Assembly (NCBI GenBank): GCA_021732565.1
Contig: JAKFUT010000061.1
Location: 1-32,288, forward strand
Source of the DNA: Candidatus Obscuribacterales bacterium
GTDB taxonomy: Bacteria; Cyanobacteriota; Vampirovibrionia; Obscuribacterales; Obscuribacteraceae
Direction of reading: 5' to 3'
Length of the DNA: 32,288 nucleotides
Shown in pieces: positions 15,549-24,025 of the stretch; positions within the stretch are counted from its first letter, which is position 1; every line of letters starts with the position of its first letter. The position numbers and the translations under genes were made by a program. A model generated the notes under the pieces. It saw only the letters and a program-made list of their open reading frames with translations, was not told where the DNA came from and did no database searches.

Positions 15549-16961
15549 TTACTTTGATTTACTCCAGCTGTCTCCGATGCGATTCACAATATGGGTGCCC
15601 AACATTACACCGGCTTTGCCGTACCATGGAAGGCTGCTGAGCAATACTAGCGGTGAAGCGACGTCAAAAATGGTTGTTCGAAGCGATGCTGGTTTATCAC
15701 CAAAGAAAGTGCTGTCAAAAACTTGTTTCCCTGCTTCCGATGCAAGTAGCGCACCGATGTTGCCTCGAAGAACATTTGTATGGGCTGCCCGTGCGGCACC
15801 AATATTCTCCGCCATCGTATTTTCGTAGCGCACACGCGCGCTGGAGTATCGGCCATAGGCAGTGGAAAGCGCTGCGTCCCCGGTGACAGCTACCGCATGC
15901 TCGCCGGCAACAAACCTGGAGCCGTTCCAATAATTGCTTCCCTGTCGCACCTCAGGAATCATTCGATTGAGCGCAGTCCATTGCTCATACTGGGCTGCCT
16001 GTGTGGGATTCAAATGATTGACCGGCCAGCTTTCCATGCGCATACGTAGAAGCATGTCGTTGCCTACCAGGCTTCCTCGCAAGTTTCCAGCCAACTGGTT
16101 CTGTCTGGCTGTTGCAAGCGGGAGCAACGCAGTTCGTTCAGCAGCAAGTGCAAGACTGGCTTCCGGTGCCACCTGAAAGGCTATGTCGCGGGTTACCCTG
16201 TAATATGTGAGGGCTGATGCCGAAGCACCACCGGCTAGTCGATCTCCAATAAGCGACCAGTTTCCGGGGGTAGATTCCTCCGGCACTGTGACACCCCAGA
16301 TCGGTGCTACTTCGCCGCCCGGTGTGCCTGTCCTTGGAGGTTCTTTGGCAACTTCTTCTTTTTTCTTGCCGGTCCAAGGGTCGGGCTCACCTGCCGCTAC
16401 CCATTGATTGTAGTCATCCTTCAGCTTTTGAACGGAAATGTTGTATTGCTTGCCGTTTTGCCAGATTTCAATTTCAGTCAAATTGGAGGGAAAGTACATT
16501 TGGCGATTGTTATCGCGCTGAAAATAGAAGAAGTAACGCCCGCTGGCGCTATCTTTCGACGGGCGAATCATATCTGAGCCTGGAAAATCTTTGATAATCA
16601 GTTTGACAGGATTGACTCTTTCCAGTTCGGCAGAAGTAAGCGAGCGATAGTCTGTTGTTAATTCCTGTGTCAGGGCCGGAACCACATCTCCAGGTTTGGG
16701 ATTCCACGGGCTTTTGGGCGGTTGCGCGTCGCCAAACGGATTTCCTTTCAGCACACCGTCTTGCTTCGCCGGTGGTGGGGGAACATCAGCTTTATTTGGC
16801 GGTTCTGCAAAAGGATTCTTGCGGAAATCTCCATTTACTTGTGCAACAGCCCCCTTCAAGGGATCGCCAACCTTTCCGTTTTGGACAACGTCGAGCAAAT
16901 CTAAGCCTTGAGAATGCTGAAATTCACGGGGTTTATTGTCCCGCAATACTGTCTCGTCCAT
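15549..16961 (-). CDS. Unrecognised 470-residue Pro-rich protein with NPF motifs
   Basis: ATG 16961 has a strong AAGGAG Shine-Dalgarno at good spacing. The N-terminal part is disordered and proline-rich, with two similar segments (RKNPFAEPPNKADVPPPP and KGNPFGDAQPPKSPWNPKPG). A central globular part carries RYFFYFQRDNNRQMYFPSNLTEIEIWQNGKQYNISV. A helical Ala-rich C-terminal half (TALLPLATARQNQLAGNLRGSLVG; ARAAHTNVLRGNIGALLASEAGKQVF) ends with a hydrophobic stretch (IFDVASPLVLLSSLPWYGKAGVMLGTHIV). There is no N-terminal signal peptide. I do not recognise a family. The disordered linker plus helical hydrophobic end could fit a secreted or surface-associated effector, but that is speculation. 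It is convergent with the TPR gene, 24 bases away. Confidence 0.8.
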   Translation of the reverse strand: MDETVLRDNKPREFQHSQGLDLLDVVQNGKVGDPLKGAVAQVNGDFRKNPFAEPPNKADVPPPPAKQDGVLKGNPFGDAQPPKSPWNPKPGDVVPALTQELTTDYRSLTSAELERVNPVKLIIKDFPGSDMIRPSKDSASGRYFFYFQRDNNRQMYFPSNLTEIEIWQNGKQYNISVQKLKDDYNQWVAAGEPDPWTGKKKEEVAKEPPRTGTPGGEVAPIWGVTVPEESTPGNWSLIGDRLAGGASASALTYYRVTRDIAFQVAPEASLALAAERTALLPLATARQNQLAGNLRGSLVGNDMLLRMRMESWPVNHLNPTQAAQYEQWTALNRMIPEVRQGSNYWNGSRFVAGEHAVAVTGDAALSTAYGRYSSARVRYENTMAENIGAARAAHTNVLRGNIGALLASEAGKQVFDSTFFGDKPASLRTTIFDVASPLVLLSSLPWYGKAGVMLGTHIVNRIGDSWSKSK

Positions 16962-17286
16962 ACCACTCCTTGTCGAGGACGCCCCACAGAGAGATTAACG
17001 AATTCACACAAAGCCAACAATGGTGGTTCCACCACGATCTGTGACGAGATGAAGCGTGGTCTTTTGGGGAAATAGACAAACCGGTAAGACAAACGAGACG
17101 ACAACTTACAAACTGAGTGCACCTTACATCAGTCTCTACCTGTCGCGTAGCTACAAGTGCGGCAAACCATGCTCCGCCGGACCTCCGATTCCCAACGTTA
17201 TTAGAAGCGGATTCCAGTCGTCGTCCAGCTCACACGCGATAGCCCGGGTCGCTTATCTTCAATGAACGATCAGGTATCGCTCTGCC
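16962..17286. other. Intergenic region, no supported gene
   Basis: About 325 bases between the ends of two minus-strand genes. It should hold the promoter of the 470-residue gene. An inverted repeat TGGTGG/CCACCA with a 2-base spacer (17021-17034) lies about 60 bases upstream of that gene's start and could be an operator. A 69-codon forward frame (17056-17265) has no motif and no ribosome-binding site. Confidence 0.4.
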
Positions 17287-19992
17287 CTACGGTTTGGAAT
17301 TTGCGGGCGGCACTCGTTTTTGTGACTGTTCTTCTTTTGCAACTTCGCTACGAAGGATTTTACCGTAATCCCTCCGTCCGAGAGATTCGCATAGTTTTGC
17401 ATACTTTCTTAGCAGAGCGCTTCTCATGCTCGGTTCTACTCTGGTCGGGTGTTTATCCATAATAGACAACGCTTGCAGATAGGCCATCTCCGCCTTGCGT
17501 GGATTCCCGTGATAGTAAATGTCGCCCCTGATACGCCACAGATTAGCAAGGACTTCCGGCTTCGAGTCCTGCATAGCCTCCGCTGGTCTAAATGCAGGTT
17601 CGATGACGTTTTCCGCTTCGGTTACAGGAGGAATCTTCGATTGCACGAGTATTTCTACAAGAGCGATGCGCAACGGAATATCCATTCCTTCAGATTTGAG
17701 AATCCGGGTTCTGTTCAGCATTCTTCTCAAAAAATCTTCTGCACCTTTCAACTCACCTGTGTCACAGAGGACATTTGCATACTTCAACTCGTCTGGAATG
17801 ATTGCACCCAGTTGCCGGTCCGGGCAAGAATCGCATATGGCTATGCAGTTCAACAAAGTTTTCCTTTCTTCTTTGATGTTCCCGAAATTCTTGAACTGTT
17901 CCAGAATCAGGTTGAGTCCAGCAAGGGTTGTGCTGGACGAGTCTTGCACAGCGCAGCGTTTGACATAATCGTCAACCAGAGCAGCGAGATCAACATCGTA
18001 CAATCTCCCGATTGCCGCGTTCTCAATGATGGCAAGTAATGACTTGCAGAAATTTGTGCAGTCTGCTTTGGGGATACCGTAGATTACCTTGAGCCAGCGT
18101 TCATGAGCCTGTCGATATCTACCGAGTTTACCTAAGCAGGTTGCCATTGCAGTGTTAAGCCTCATTGACTCATTATCCGACTGAACGTTTACAACTTCCT
18201 TGTATAGATTCAGCGCTTCATCGTATCGATTTTCTGCTTGCAACTGCTGACCGAGGTGAAGTGTCCATGGTACGGATTGGTACCCTTCATGTACTTTATA
18301 CAACTCTATAGCTGCTTGAGTAGTGTCGCGCGCTTCTGCCAGTTTGCCTTGTCTTTGAAGGACCTGTGCAAAATCGATAAGGAACTCCCCCCTTATTTTA
18401 GTTGGACTGTCGCGTATCTGAAGTAGTTTACGAAAGTGTAGTTCGGCGTCTTTGTCATTGCCTTCTCTAAGAGAGATTTGGATTAGCCGATCATGAACTC
18501 TGCATTGCATCAATTGACTTGAGTAACGCCCGCAGCGGGCAAGCCCTTCTGTCAATACTTCTCGGGCGCGCTTCAATTCATTGGCCATTATGTAAATGAC
18601 GGACAACCTCTCGTATGCCAATAATAGATCATCATATCCTTCAGGCGGAATCGACTTGATGTCCAGCCTGTGGAGATAATAATTCTTCGCCATGGATTGG
18701 TGTTGTAAGGCCTCGGCATCGATGGTACCACTGCTTATCAATTCCTCGCCAAGATTGAACTCTGCATCTGCAACCATGGATTTTGCTGCTGTTGCACCAT
18801 ATGTTGCCAGCCAGCCCCTGTATAACGCAATGCGATCGTGCGGATCCGGAAAGATCTCGGAAACAAACTCGATTGCCGGTAGGTTCTTATGGTGCTTGAC
18901 CCAATTTTCCGGGCGACTAACAGACTGTTGCCTTTCATCGGCATCTCTAAGGGGAGGCTGTCTAGAAACCATGCATACAGACGCCAGCAGAAAAACTACC
19001 AGAGCCAATACTGCAAGCATTGGCTTCGTCAAACCTCTCTTTGCACTGTTCTTTATACCGAGAGGATACGCTGTACAATAGGGAGTAATTTCGCTGGCGC
19101 GCCCTTGTCTAACAAGCTCAAGATCACATGCTAGTTGTTTCATCGACTGATAGCGCTTCTGGCGGTCCTTCGCCATCGACTTGAATATACAACTGTTTAG
19201 ACCTTCTGGCAGTTCCGAATCGTTGAAGAACTCCAAAAGAGGGCGAGGCAATTCGTGCACATGTTTGAACACAAGACCAATAGGGTTATCTGCCGCCAGT
19301 GGAGGTTGCCCCGTCAGAGCTTCGTAAAAAACGCATCCGACCGAGTAGATGTCGGAGCGGTGATCTAGTTTACTCCCCTGACATTGTTCGGGACTCATGT
19401 AGTGAGGGCTGCCTATCAACATGCCAGTACGGGTTAGGGTTTGACTGGCATTTGAACCTTGAAGAAAACGAGCTAGTCCAAAATCAACAATCTTGACGAA
19501 GTCCGGCTCAGGAGCGTTGAGCACCATAATGTTGCTTGGCTTTAGATCGCGATGCATTATTCCGTGTTCGTGCATGGCGACCATGGCTTCACATACCTGT
19601 GCCATCAGTGCAATACAGCGATCAGGGTTCAACCTTTTCTCCTCATGGATCAGCATGCTGAGCGACTTTCCTTGAAGATATTCCATTACGATAAACGGAA
19701 TTTGTTCCCACAGACCGAACCGATAAAATCTAACAACATGTGGATTAGATTCACTTGAAAGAATCTTGCCCTCGCGGATAAAGCGGCTCTGCGATTCCCT
19801 GTCCATCAACAGACCATGGTGAAGGACCTTTAGGGCTACAACGCGATCCAATTCGAGTTCAACTGCCTTAAACACATTGCCCATCCCCCCTTCACCGAGA
19901 TGTTCCAGCACTTGATAGCGTTCATCGACGATGGTTCCAGGTTCAAAAGGCATTCGCGCTTGTTCATCGCATGGTTCTTCATCCCTCAGCAT
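17287..19992 (-). CDS. Membrane Ser/Thr protein kinase with C-terminal TPR region
   Basis: About 901 residues from ATG 19992 (an in-frame GTG at 20013 is possible; neither has a perfect Shine-Dalgarno). The kinase domain is complete: LGEGGMGNVF loop (33-41), VALK Lys near 55, HRDLKPSN near 146, IVDFGLAR, GSPHYMSPEQ, and DIYSVGCVFYEALTGQPP. A single transmembrane helix follows (PMLAVLALVVFLLASVCMV, about 320-340), then about 550 residues of helical repeats with TPR-like pairs such as AREVLTEGLARCGRYSSQLM, AEARDTTQAAIELYKVHEGY and ALNLYKEVVNVQSDNESMRLNTAMATCLGKLGRY. By family knowledge, the kinase is cytoplasmic and the TPR part would lie across the membrane as sensor or scaffold. It is divergent from the GG-leader peptide gene 180-200 bases away. 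Confidence 0.95.
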   Translation of the reverse strand: MLRDEEPCDEQARMPFEPGTIVDERYQVLEHLGEGGMGNVFKAVELELDRVVALKVLHHGLLMDRESQSRFIREGKILSSESNPHVVRFYRFGLWEQIPFIVMEYLQGKSLSMLIHEEKRLNPDRCIALMAQVCEAMVAMHEHGIMHRDLKPSNIMVLNAPEPDFVKIVDFGLARFLQGSNASQTLTRTGMLIGSPHYMSPEQCQGSKLDHRSDIYSVGCVFYEALTGQPPLAADNPIGLVFKHVHELPRPLLEFFNDSELPEGLNSCIFKSMAKDRQKRYQSMKQLACDLELVRQGRASEITPYCTAYPLGIKNSAKRGLTKPMLAVLALVVFLLASVCMVSRQPPLRDADERQQSVSRPENWVKHHKNLPAIEFVSEIFPDPHDRIALYRGWLATYGATAAKSMVADAEFNLGEELISSGTIDAEALQHQSMAKNYYLHRLDIKSIPPEGYDDLLLAYERLSVIYIMANELKRAREVLTEGLARCGRYSSQLMQCRVHDRLIQISLREGNDKDAELHFRKLLQIRDSPTKIRGEFLIDFAQVLQRQGKLAEARDTTQAAIELYKVHEGYQSVPWTLHLGQQLQAENRYDEALNLYKEVVNVQSDNESMRLNTAMATCLGKLGRYRQAHERWLKVIYGIPKADCTNFCKSLLAIIENAAIGRLYDVDLAALVDDYVKRCAVQDSSSTTLAGLNLILEQFKNFGNIKEERKTLLNCIAICDSCPDRQLGAIIPDELKYANVLCDTGELKGAEDFLRRMLNRTRILKSEGMDIPLRIALVEILVQSKIPPVTEAENVIEPAFRPAEAMQDSKPEVLANLWRIRGDIYYHGNPRKAEMAYLQALSIMDKHPTRVEPSMRSALLRKYAKLCESLGRRDYGKILRSEVAKEEQSQKRVPPANSKP

Positions 19993-20110
19993 AGCACCGC
20001 TCAAACATCTCACGGAGATAATTAGGGATTAGGGGATGAATCCGATCTGCCGTCCGTTGGAACGCGCCTCGAATCGTGGATTTGGTTGCGGACCCAAACG
20101 GATGCCCCGA

Positions 20111-20145
20111 TCCTGTCCGACGCTTCGGTCAGGACTTGGTCAGGA
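20111..20145. promoter_or_regulatory. Repeated GGTCAGGA half-sites upstream of the GG-leader gene
   Basis: GGTCAGGA occurs twice, at 20127-20134 and 20138-20145, exactly 11 bases apart, i.e. one helical turn. TCCTGTCC at 20111-20118 is an inverted copy with one mismatch. The trio lies in the divergent intergenic region, 50-85 bases upstream of ATG 20195. The helical phasing suggests transcription-factor half-sites; no regulator is identified. Confidence 0.35.
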
Positions 20146-20194
20146 ATGATCCTTATCCTTGAACGTATCGGATGAGGGTAGCGAGGGTTTGGAA

Positions 20195-20449
20195 ATGGAA
20201 AGAACGATTAATTCTGAAGAGCGAGATCTGTTTCTAAGCAATCTCACTGAAACAATGTCGCTTCATGAACTTGCGTCTGTCATCGGGGGGGCGGCCCCCG
20301 CACCTGGTGTGAGTTATGCAAACCAGAAAACGCTGGCAGGGGCGGTGGAAATGTATAATCTGGACAAAAATACTCAAAGTAACCTTAAGCCATTTCCAGA
20401 CAATCTGCTCTCAAATGACTATCTACAAGCGCTACCTGATATGCCCTAG
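20195..20449 (+). CDS. 84-residue peptide with double-glycine leader (RiPP/bacteriocin-like precursor)
   Basis: ATG 20195 has GAGGG seven bases upstream; the longer frame back to 20159 needs a TTG. The first about 32 residues form an acidic leader ending MSLHELASVIGG, which matches the double-glycine leader consensus LSxxELxxIxGG at S-11, E-8, L-7, V-4 and GG. Such leaders are cut by C39-type peptidase domains of ABC exporters. The predicted core (about 52 residues) starts AAPAPGVSYANQ, has no cysteine, several Ser/Thr/Asn, and ends with Pro/Asp-rich residues. No exporter, peptidase or modification enzyme lies in the window. It could be an unmodified bacteriocin, a signalling peptide, or a secreted protein using the GG route. 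Its stop overlaps a hairpin shared with the convergent Clp_N gene. Confidence 0.7.
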   Translation: MERTINSEERDLFLSNLTETMSLHELASVIGGAAPAPGVSYANQKTLAGAVEMYNLDKNTQSNLKPFPDNLLSNDYLQALPDMP

Positions 20450-20465
20450 CTTGCTTTTCTAGGGC
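20443..20465. terminator. Shared hairpin covering both convergent stop codons
   Basis: GCCCTAG (20443-20449) and CTAGGGC (20459-20465) form a perfect 7-bp stem with a 9-base loop. The TAG in the left arm ends the GG-leader gene, and the complement of the CTA at 20459-20461 ends the Clp_N gene. Only short T/A runs flank it, so termination strength is uncertain, but it is placed to serve both genes. Confidence 0.5.
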
Positions 20466-21586
20466 TTAGCAAACCGGTAAAGCAAAAAGCACAATAGGCA
20501 CACTATGAGCAGCGCGAGAACAAGCAGCCTTTCTTTGGTCATTCCTGTGGCTACATCTTTCGATTTGTAAGAAGAACTTTCACCCGATGCTGTTTCCTCT
20601 GAGGCAGTGCTGTGGGATACTTTCTCGCCTGAACCCGTGCTGGTTGCAAATTGCTGCAATGCAGCAGATATTGCACTGCGACTTGCAGTTGGATCCCCTC
20701 CAAGGTCTTTTAAGATTTTGTCGCCAACACTCTCCTGGCATAATGCTCCTGCGAGCAAGTGTTCTTTACAAATTTGTCTGTGATTATGCTCCCGTGCCGC
20801 AGCCCAAGCACCATGAAAAATCTTGTGTGATTCTTCCGAAAAGACCTTCTCGCCGTTACTCGAGTTCTCTCCTTCCGGCTGAACAGAGTGCAGAATTTGT
20901 CTGCGTACTTCAGCGATGCTCGCGCCCGAAACTGCAATTGCCTTCAGGAGAGATTCATCCTGAAGCATAGCCAGCAACATGTGGTTTGAACCTATCAATC
21001 GATTCCCCAGCATTTCAGCGGCAGCGCATGACCGAGAGAGTACGGCAATAGCGTCATGGCCATAACAACGATAGTTGTAATCCGTAAGATCCCCCGCATC
21101 AGGTATGAGCGGATCTGTGGGAAGATCATTCCAGTAGTTGATATCGACTCCAGAGTCACCGCCAACTCTTCCGAGAACTTCTTTTCGAAGGTTGCTCAAA
21201 TTCACATCGGCGCTCACAAGAACGCGAATAGCTACGCCCTCGGGTAGATCAAGAAGACCTAGCAATAGGTGTTCCGTGCCAATGTATGTGTGACCAAGAT
21301 GTTGCGCAACTCGCCAGGAATTCTCTAGTAATTGTTTTGCTCGTGGGGTAAACGGTATCTCAACTGCCACGAAGCCAGACCCGCGTCCAATGATTTTCTC
21401 AACCTCTGTCCGAGCAGTTTTCAGAGTTATTTTCCTTCTGAGACACTCTGCGGCTATTCCTCGACCTTGTCCAATCAACCCGAGAAGTATTTGCTCGGAA
21501 CCGACGAAATTGTGCCCTAAACGCCGAGATTCCTCCTGAGACAGCATAATCGTCTTAATAGCGGCTTCGGTAAAGCGCTCAAACAT
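20459..21586 (-). CDS. Tail-anchored protein with two Clp_N domains, no AAA+ ATPase
   Basis: 375 residues. Residues 1-145 are a near-canonical ClpC N-domain: [39 protein letters not shown], then [20 protein letters not shown], then [28 protein letters not shown] second, diverged Clp_N domain occupies about 165-315 ([63 protein letters not shown]). A Ser/Thr-rich linker leads to one C-terminal helix ([24 protein letters not shown]), a tail anchor. There is no Walker A or B, so no ATPase: in ClpC the N-domain docks adaptors, substrates and McsB-type factors. This one may tether or compete for ClpC adaptors at the membrane. Its ATG overlaps the stop of the upstream TPR gene (TAATG). Confidence 0.92.
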   Translation of the reverse strand: MFERFTEAAIKTIMLSQEESRRLGHNFVGSEQILLGLIGQGRGIAAECLRRKITLKTARTEVEKIIGRGSGFVAVEIPFTPRAKQLLENSWRVAQHLGHTYIGTEHLLLGLLDLPEGVAIRVLVSADVNLSNLRKEVLGRVGGDSGVDINYWNDLPTDPLIPDAGDLTDYNYRCYGHDAIAVLSRSCAAAEMLGNRLIGSNHMLLAMLQDESLLKAIAVSGASIAEVRRQILHSVQPEGENSSNGEKVFSEESHKIFHGAWAAAREHNHRQICKEHLLAGALCQESVGDKILKDLGGDPTASRSAISAALQQFATSTGSGEKVSHSTASEETASGESSSYKSKDVATGMTKERLLVLALLIVCLLCFLLYRFAKP

Positions 21587-22890
21587 TAGGAGTCTCCATC
21601 TTCAAAGAATGCGTATCCACTGCGAAAATACACACCGCGAGGCATGCCCGCTGTGGCGCCTTTACTCTCGCACTCGTGAATTCTCAGCGAAGATCGCATT
21701 TCTTCCGGCTCGAGCCGTGACGCAAGAGTGAGAGCGTCAGAGGGATCGCGTGCCACCACTGTGAGATTTCTGAAAAATCCGGATGGTGATGAATGCCCTT
21801 CGAATGCACTATGCCAAACACCGCTAATGAGTAGTCTCAGGTCATGAAGATCTTCTTGTGAACCCAATTCGCTTTCTCGCAGAATCCAGAGTGCCATCGT
21901 CTGTTGCTGAAATACTTGTCCTTTCGATAACTCAAACGCGTGCAACACTTTCTCAACAGCAGTGGCGTGTGCACCAGATTTGCATGCGGCCAGCGCCAGG
22001 TAAACCATCGCCGCCAACAATTCCTCGTGTAGAGTGGCACTAATTACGGTATCAGCAGATTCCAGTTCCTTAATCGTTTCTTCCAGAATTTGTTTGGCGT
22101 GATCGAATCTGCGGAGTTCTACTAATATGGAGCCAACCATAACTTGTCTCTGAATTCTCCATGCCTCATCATGCAGCTCTTGGAGAACGAGCAGAGCCTC
22201 CTCGAATTTACTCTGTTTCATGAGACAAAGCGCTTGATTCAAAAGCACCGTTCCGATGGAAACCTGCTGGCATGAGAGAGCGCGACGATATGCATCCATA
22301 GCCTTACCGAACATCTGTCTGTCAGAATATCGATTTGCCAGCATCAGCCACAGCCCCCACACCCCGGGAGCCTTCTTTGCGCCTTCTTCCAGAATGCTCA
22401 GAGCTTTCTCCGGCTTATCCTGTGCATCGTAAACCTCAGCCAGAATTTCAAAGCCACCGGAGTACTTCATTCGGGTCAACTCTTTTGCAAGTTTTTCTGC
22501 AGCTCTAAAGTCGGCCCTTTGAAGCGCAGATTTCGCCTCGGCGTACCTGGCGTTCGCTGCGGCTTCATTCTGCACTGAAAGTACTCCTCGCAAGAGATCC
22601 TCTAATTTCCCGTTCAACCGTTGCCACGAAAACGCTGTGATGTAATTGTTCCAACTCAGGTTCAGCCGGTCACGAAATACATAGTACCTCGGCCTCACTG
22701 GCCAGGCAATACAATCAGCAAAGCCCTGTTTGTCATGATTCTGGGATATTTGCGTGTTGGCCTGTCGCTCACATTGGAAGCCGGGCAATTGGGGACCCGC
22801 CAAAGAACTTGGGGCTGAGATCTCAGACGTTACTGGCATTACCAGGGAGCCGAAACGGCAATTAACGTTGTATCCTAAGAAGTGGACCAT
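21586..22890 (-). CDS. TPR-repeat protein cotranscribed with the Clp_N protein
   Basis: 434 residues from ATG 22890; the start is uncertain (ATG 22839 is an alternative, neither has a clear Shine-Dalgarno). After an unstructured N-terminus there is a conserved-looking helix ([25 protein letters not shown]) and then TPR-like helix pairs from about residue 115: [96 protein letters not shown] and [16 protein letters not shown]. No signal peptide or membrane helix is seen, so it is probably cytoplasmic. Its stop overlaps the Clp_N start by one base, implying translational coupling and a linked role, perhaps as a substrate or adaptor platform. Divergent from the VHL-like gene with only about 31 bases between starts. 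Confidence 0.85.
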   Translation of the reverse strand: MVHFLGYNVNCRFGSLVMPVTSEISAPSSLAGPQLPGFQCERQANTQISQNHDKQGFADCIAWPVRPRYYVFRDRLNLSWNNYITAFSWQRLNGKLEDLLRGVLSVQNEAAANARYAEAKSALQRADFRAAEKLAKELTRMKYSGGFEILAEVYDAQDKPEKALSILEEGAKKAPGVWGLWLMLANRYSDRQMFGKAMDAYRRALSCQQVSIGTVLLNQALCLMKQSKFEEALLVLQELHDEAWRIQRQVMVGSILVELRRFDHAKQILEETIKELESADTVISATLHEELLAAMVYLALAACKSGAHATAVEKVLHAFELSKGQVFQQQTMALWILRESELGSQEDLHDLRLLISGVWHSAFEGHSSPSGFFRNLTVVARDPSDALTLASRLEPEEMRSSLRIHECESKGATAGMPRGVYFRSGYAFFEDGDS

Positions 22891-22921
22891 GGCATTTTTC
22901 GGGGATAGCAGGGGGCGATGT

Positions 22922-23788
22922 ATGAAGTACGACGATTCGCCTCAACTTTCAGTAGATTTGGTGTCTTCGTCAAATGGAGACGACTCCATTGATAAAGATA
23001 TACCTGCCGCCACTCCGGTGCGCGCAAAATCCAGGGCAACGAGTAACTACGAATCCGAATGCCTGTTACTGAGAGTGAACGCACTGGTGGACCAGTGCCG
23101 GGGAGCGAAGCTGATGGCGGAAGCTGACGTTTTATCGCGTCTTCTGGTTGATTTGCACGACGAGACAGTTTCAACCTCCGACGCATACGCTGCCATCTCA
23201 GCAGTAGAAGGCCGATTGTCACATTTGCCGCGACAAGCAGATGTGCCTTTTCGCAGATCAAATTTCGAAGGAAATGGAGTAAGCCCCATTCTAATTGCTC
23301 TCTGCCTCGGCTGCGCCCTGGCCGGGTATTCTGCGTTCCAAAATTTCACCAGGGGCACCGTATCCGGTACTGCTGCGCCCATCGTGGCGGAGAGAAGATT
23401 GCCGGTTCTTCCGGTCACGAACGCGATTAACACTCCTGTTGCCGAGCCGCGGATCTGGATGTTCTTTACGGAGAAACCGCAAGACTCTCCGGCGCTGCTC
23501 CTTTCTCAGAACTCCAGTGAATCAACGAAGTTCGAATTGAAGAACTCCACCAAAGATAGCGTTGCAGTATATTGGCGAGATTTTGCAGGCAAGCGTGTTC
23601 ACTATATGGACTTGCAACCGGGTGGGTCGTACTCGCAGCAGACTTTCTCAACCCACCCGTGGGAGATCGTGAACTCCGCCGGGAAAACAATTCTGTGGTT
23701 TGTAGCCGGTTCTGGACCAGGTGAGGAAGTTGACTTGGCACAGCTACTAGCACAAGCGAAAAGACAGGAGGAGATTCATGGACAATAG
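22922..23788 (+). CDS. Single-span membrane protein with VHL beta-like domain
   Basis: 288 residues from ATG 22922, with a GGGGG block six bases upstream; ATG 22889 is also in frame. The N-terminal about 115 residues are cytoplasmic-looking and partly helical (YESECLLLRVNALVDQCRGAKLMAEADVLSRLLVDLHDE). One transmembrane helix (GVSPILIALCLGCALAGYSAF) lies at about 118-139. At about 200-270 is a VHL beta-type sandwich: TKFELKNSTKDSVAVYWRDFAGKRVHYMDLQPGGSYSQQTFSTHPWEIVNSAGKTILWFV, with the typical N-x-T, YW.D..G, L.PG..Y.Q.T..HPW..... pattern. In eukaryotes this domain recognises hydroxylated proline in degron peptides; in bacteria its role is not established. The stop overlaps the next gene by 11 bases. 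Confidence 0.85.
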   Translation: MKYDDSPQLSVDLVSSSNGDDSIDKDIPAATPVRAKSRATSNYESECLLLRVNALVDQCRGAKLMAEADVLSRLLVDLHDETVSTSDAYAAISAVEGRLSHLPRQADVPFRRSNFEGNGVSPILIALCLGCALAGYSAFQNFTRGTVSGTAAPIVAERRLPVLPVTNAINTPVAEPRIWMFFTEKPQDSPALLLSQNSSESTKFELKNSTKDSVAVYWRDFAGKRVHYMDLQPGGSYSQQTFSTHPWEIVNSAGKTILWFVAGSGPGEEVDLAQLLAQAKRQEEIHGQ

Positions 23789-24020
23789 ATTGAGTGAAGC
23801 AGAGCTTCACTGCGTGATCGCCGAGCAAGAAGAACTGATCGGACAGCTGCAATCGATGGTAACCATGCTGGTTCTGAAGTACGCAAGAGGGAAGGCTGTT
23901 TTGACTCAGGCGGAGATGGGGCTGTCAGGAGACTCACATGGCGCTTGCACCGTTGATAGTGCTACCGGTGATTGGGTTATCACAGCCAGGCGCACTGACG
24001 TAGGAAGGAGGGGATCATGA
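23778..24020 (+). CDS. Small coiled-coil-like protein coupled to the VHL-like gene
   Basis: 80 residues. ATG 23778 has a perfect GGAGG Shine-Dalgarno inside the end of the VHL-like gene, and the two genes overlap by 11 bases, so they are translated from one mRNA. Residues 5-40 form an amphipathic helix with leucines at heptad-like spacing (SEAELHCVIAEQEELIGQLQSMVTMLVLKYARGKAVL), the sort of helix that dimerises or docks on a partner. The remainder is short and polar. I recognise no family. Given the tight coupling it may be a cytoplasmic partner of the helical N-terminal part of the VHL-like protein. Confidence 0.68.
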   Translation: MDNRLSEAELHCVIAEQEELIGQLQSMVTMLVLKYARGKAVLTQAEMGLSGDSHGACTVDSATGDWVITARRTDVGRRGS

Positions 24021-24025
24021 GTCAG

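Noticed and set aside
17056..17265. Forward 69-codon frame and possible tRNA in the gap before the second kinase's 3' end
   Set aside because: No T-loop or acceptor pairing typical of tRNA could be found, and the ORF has no ribosome-binding site.
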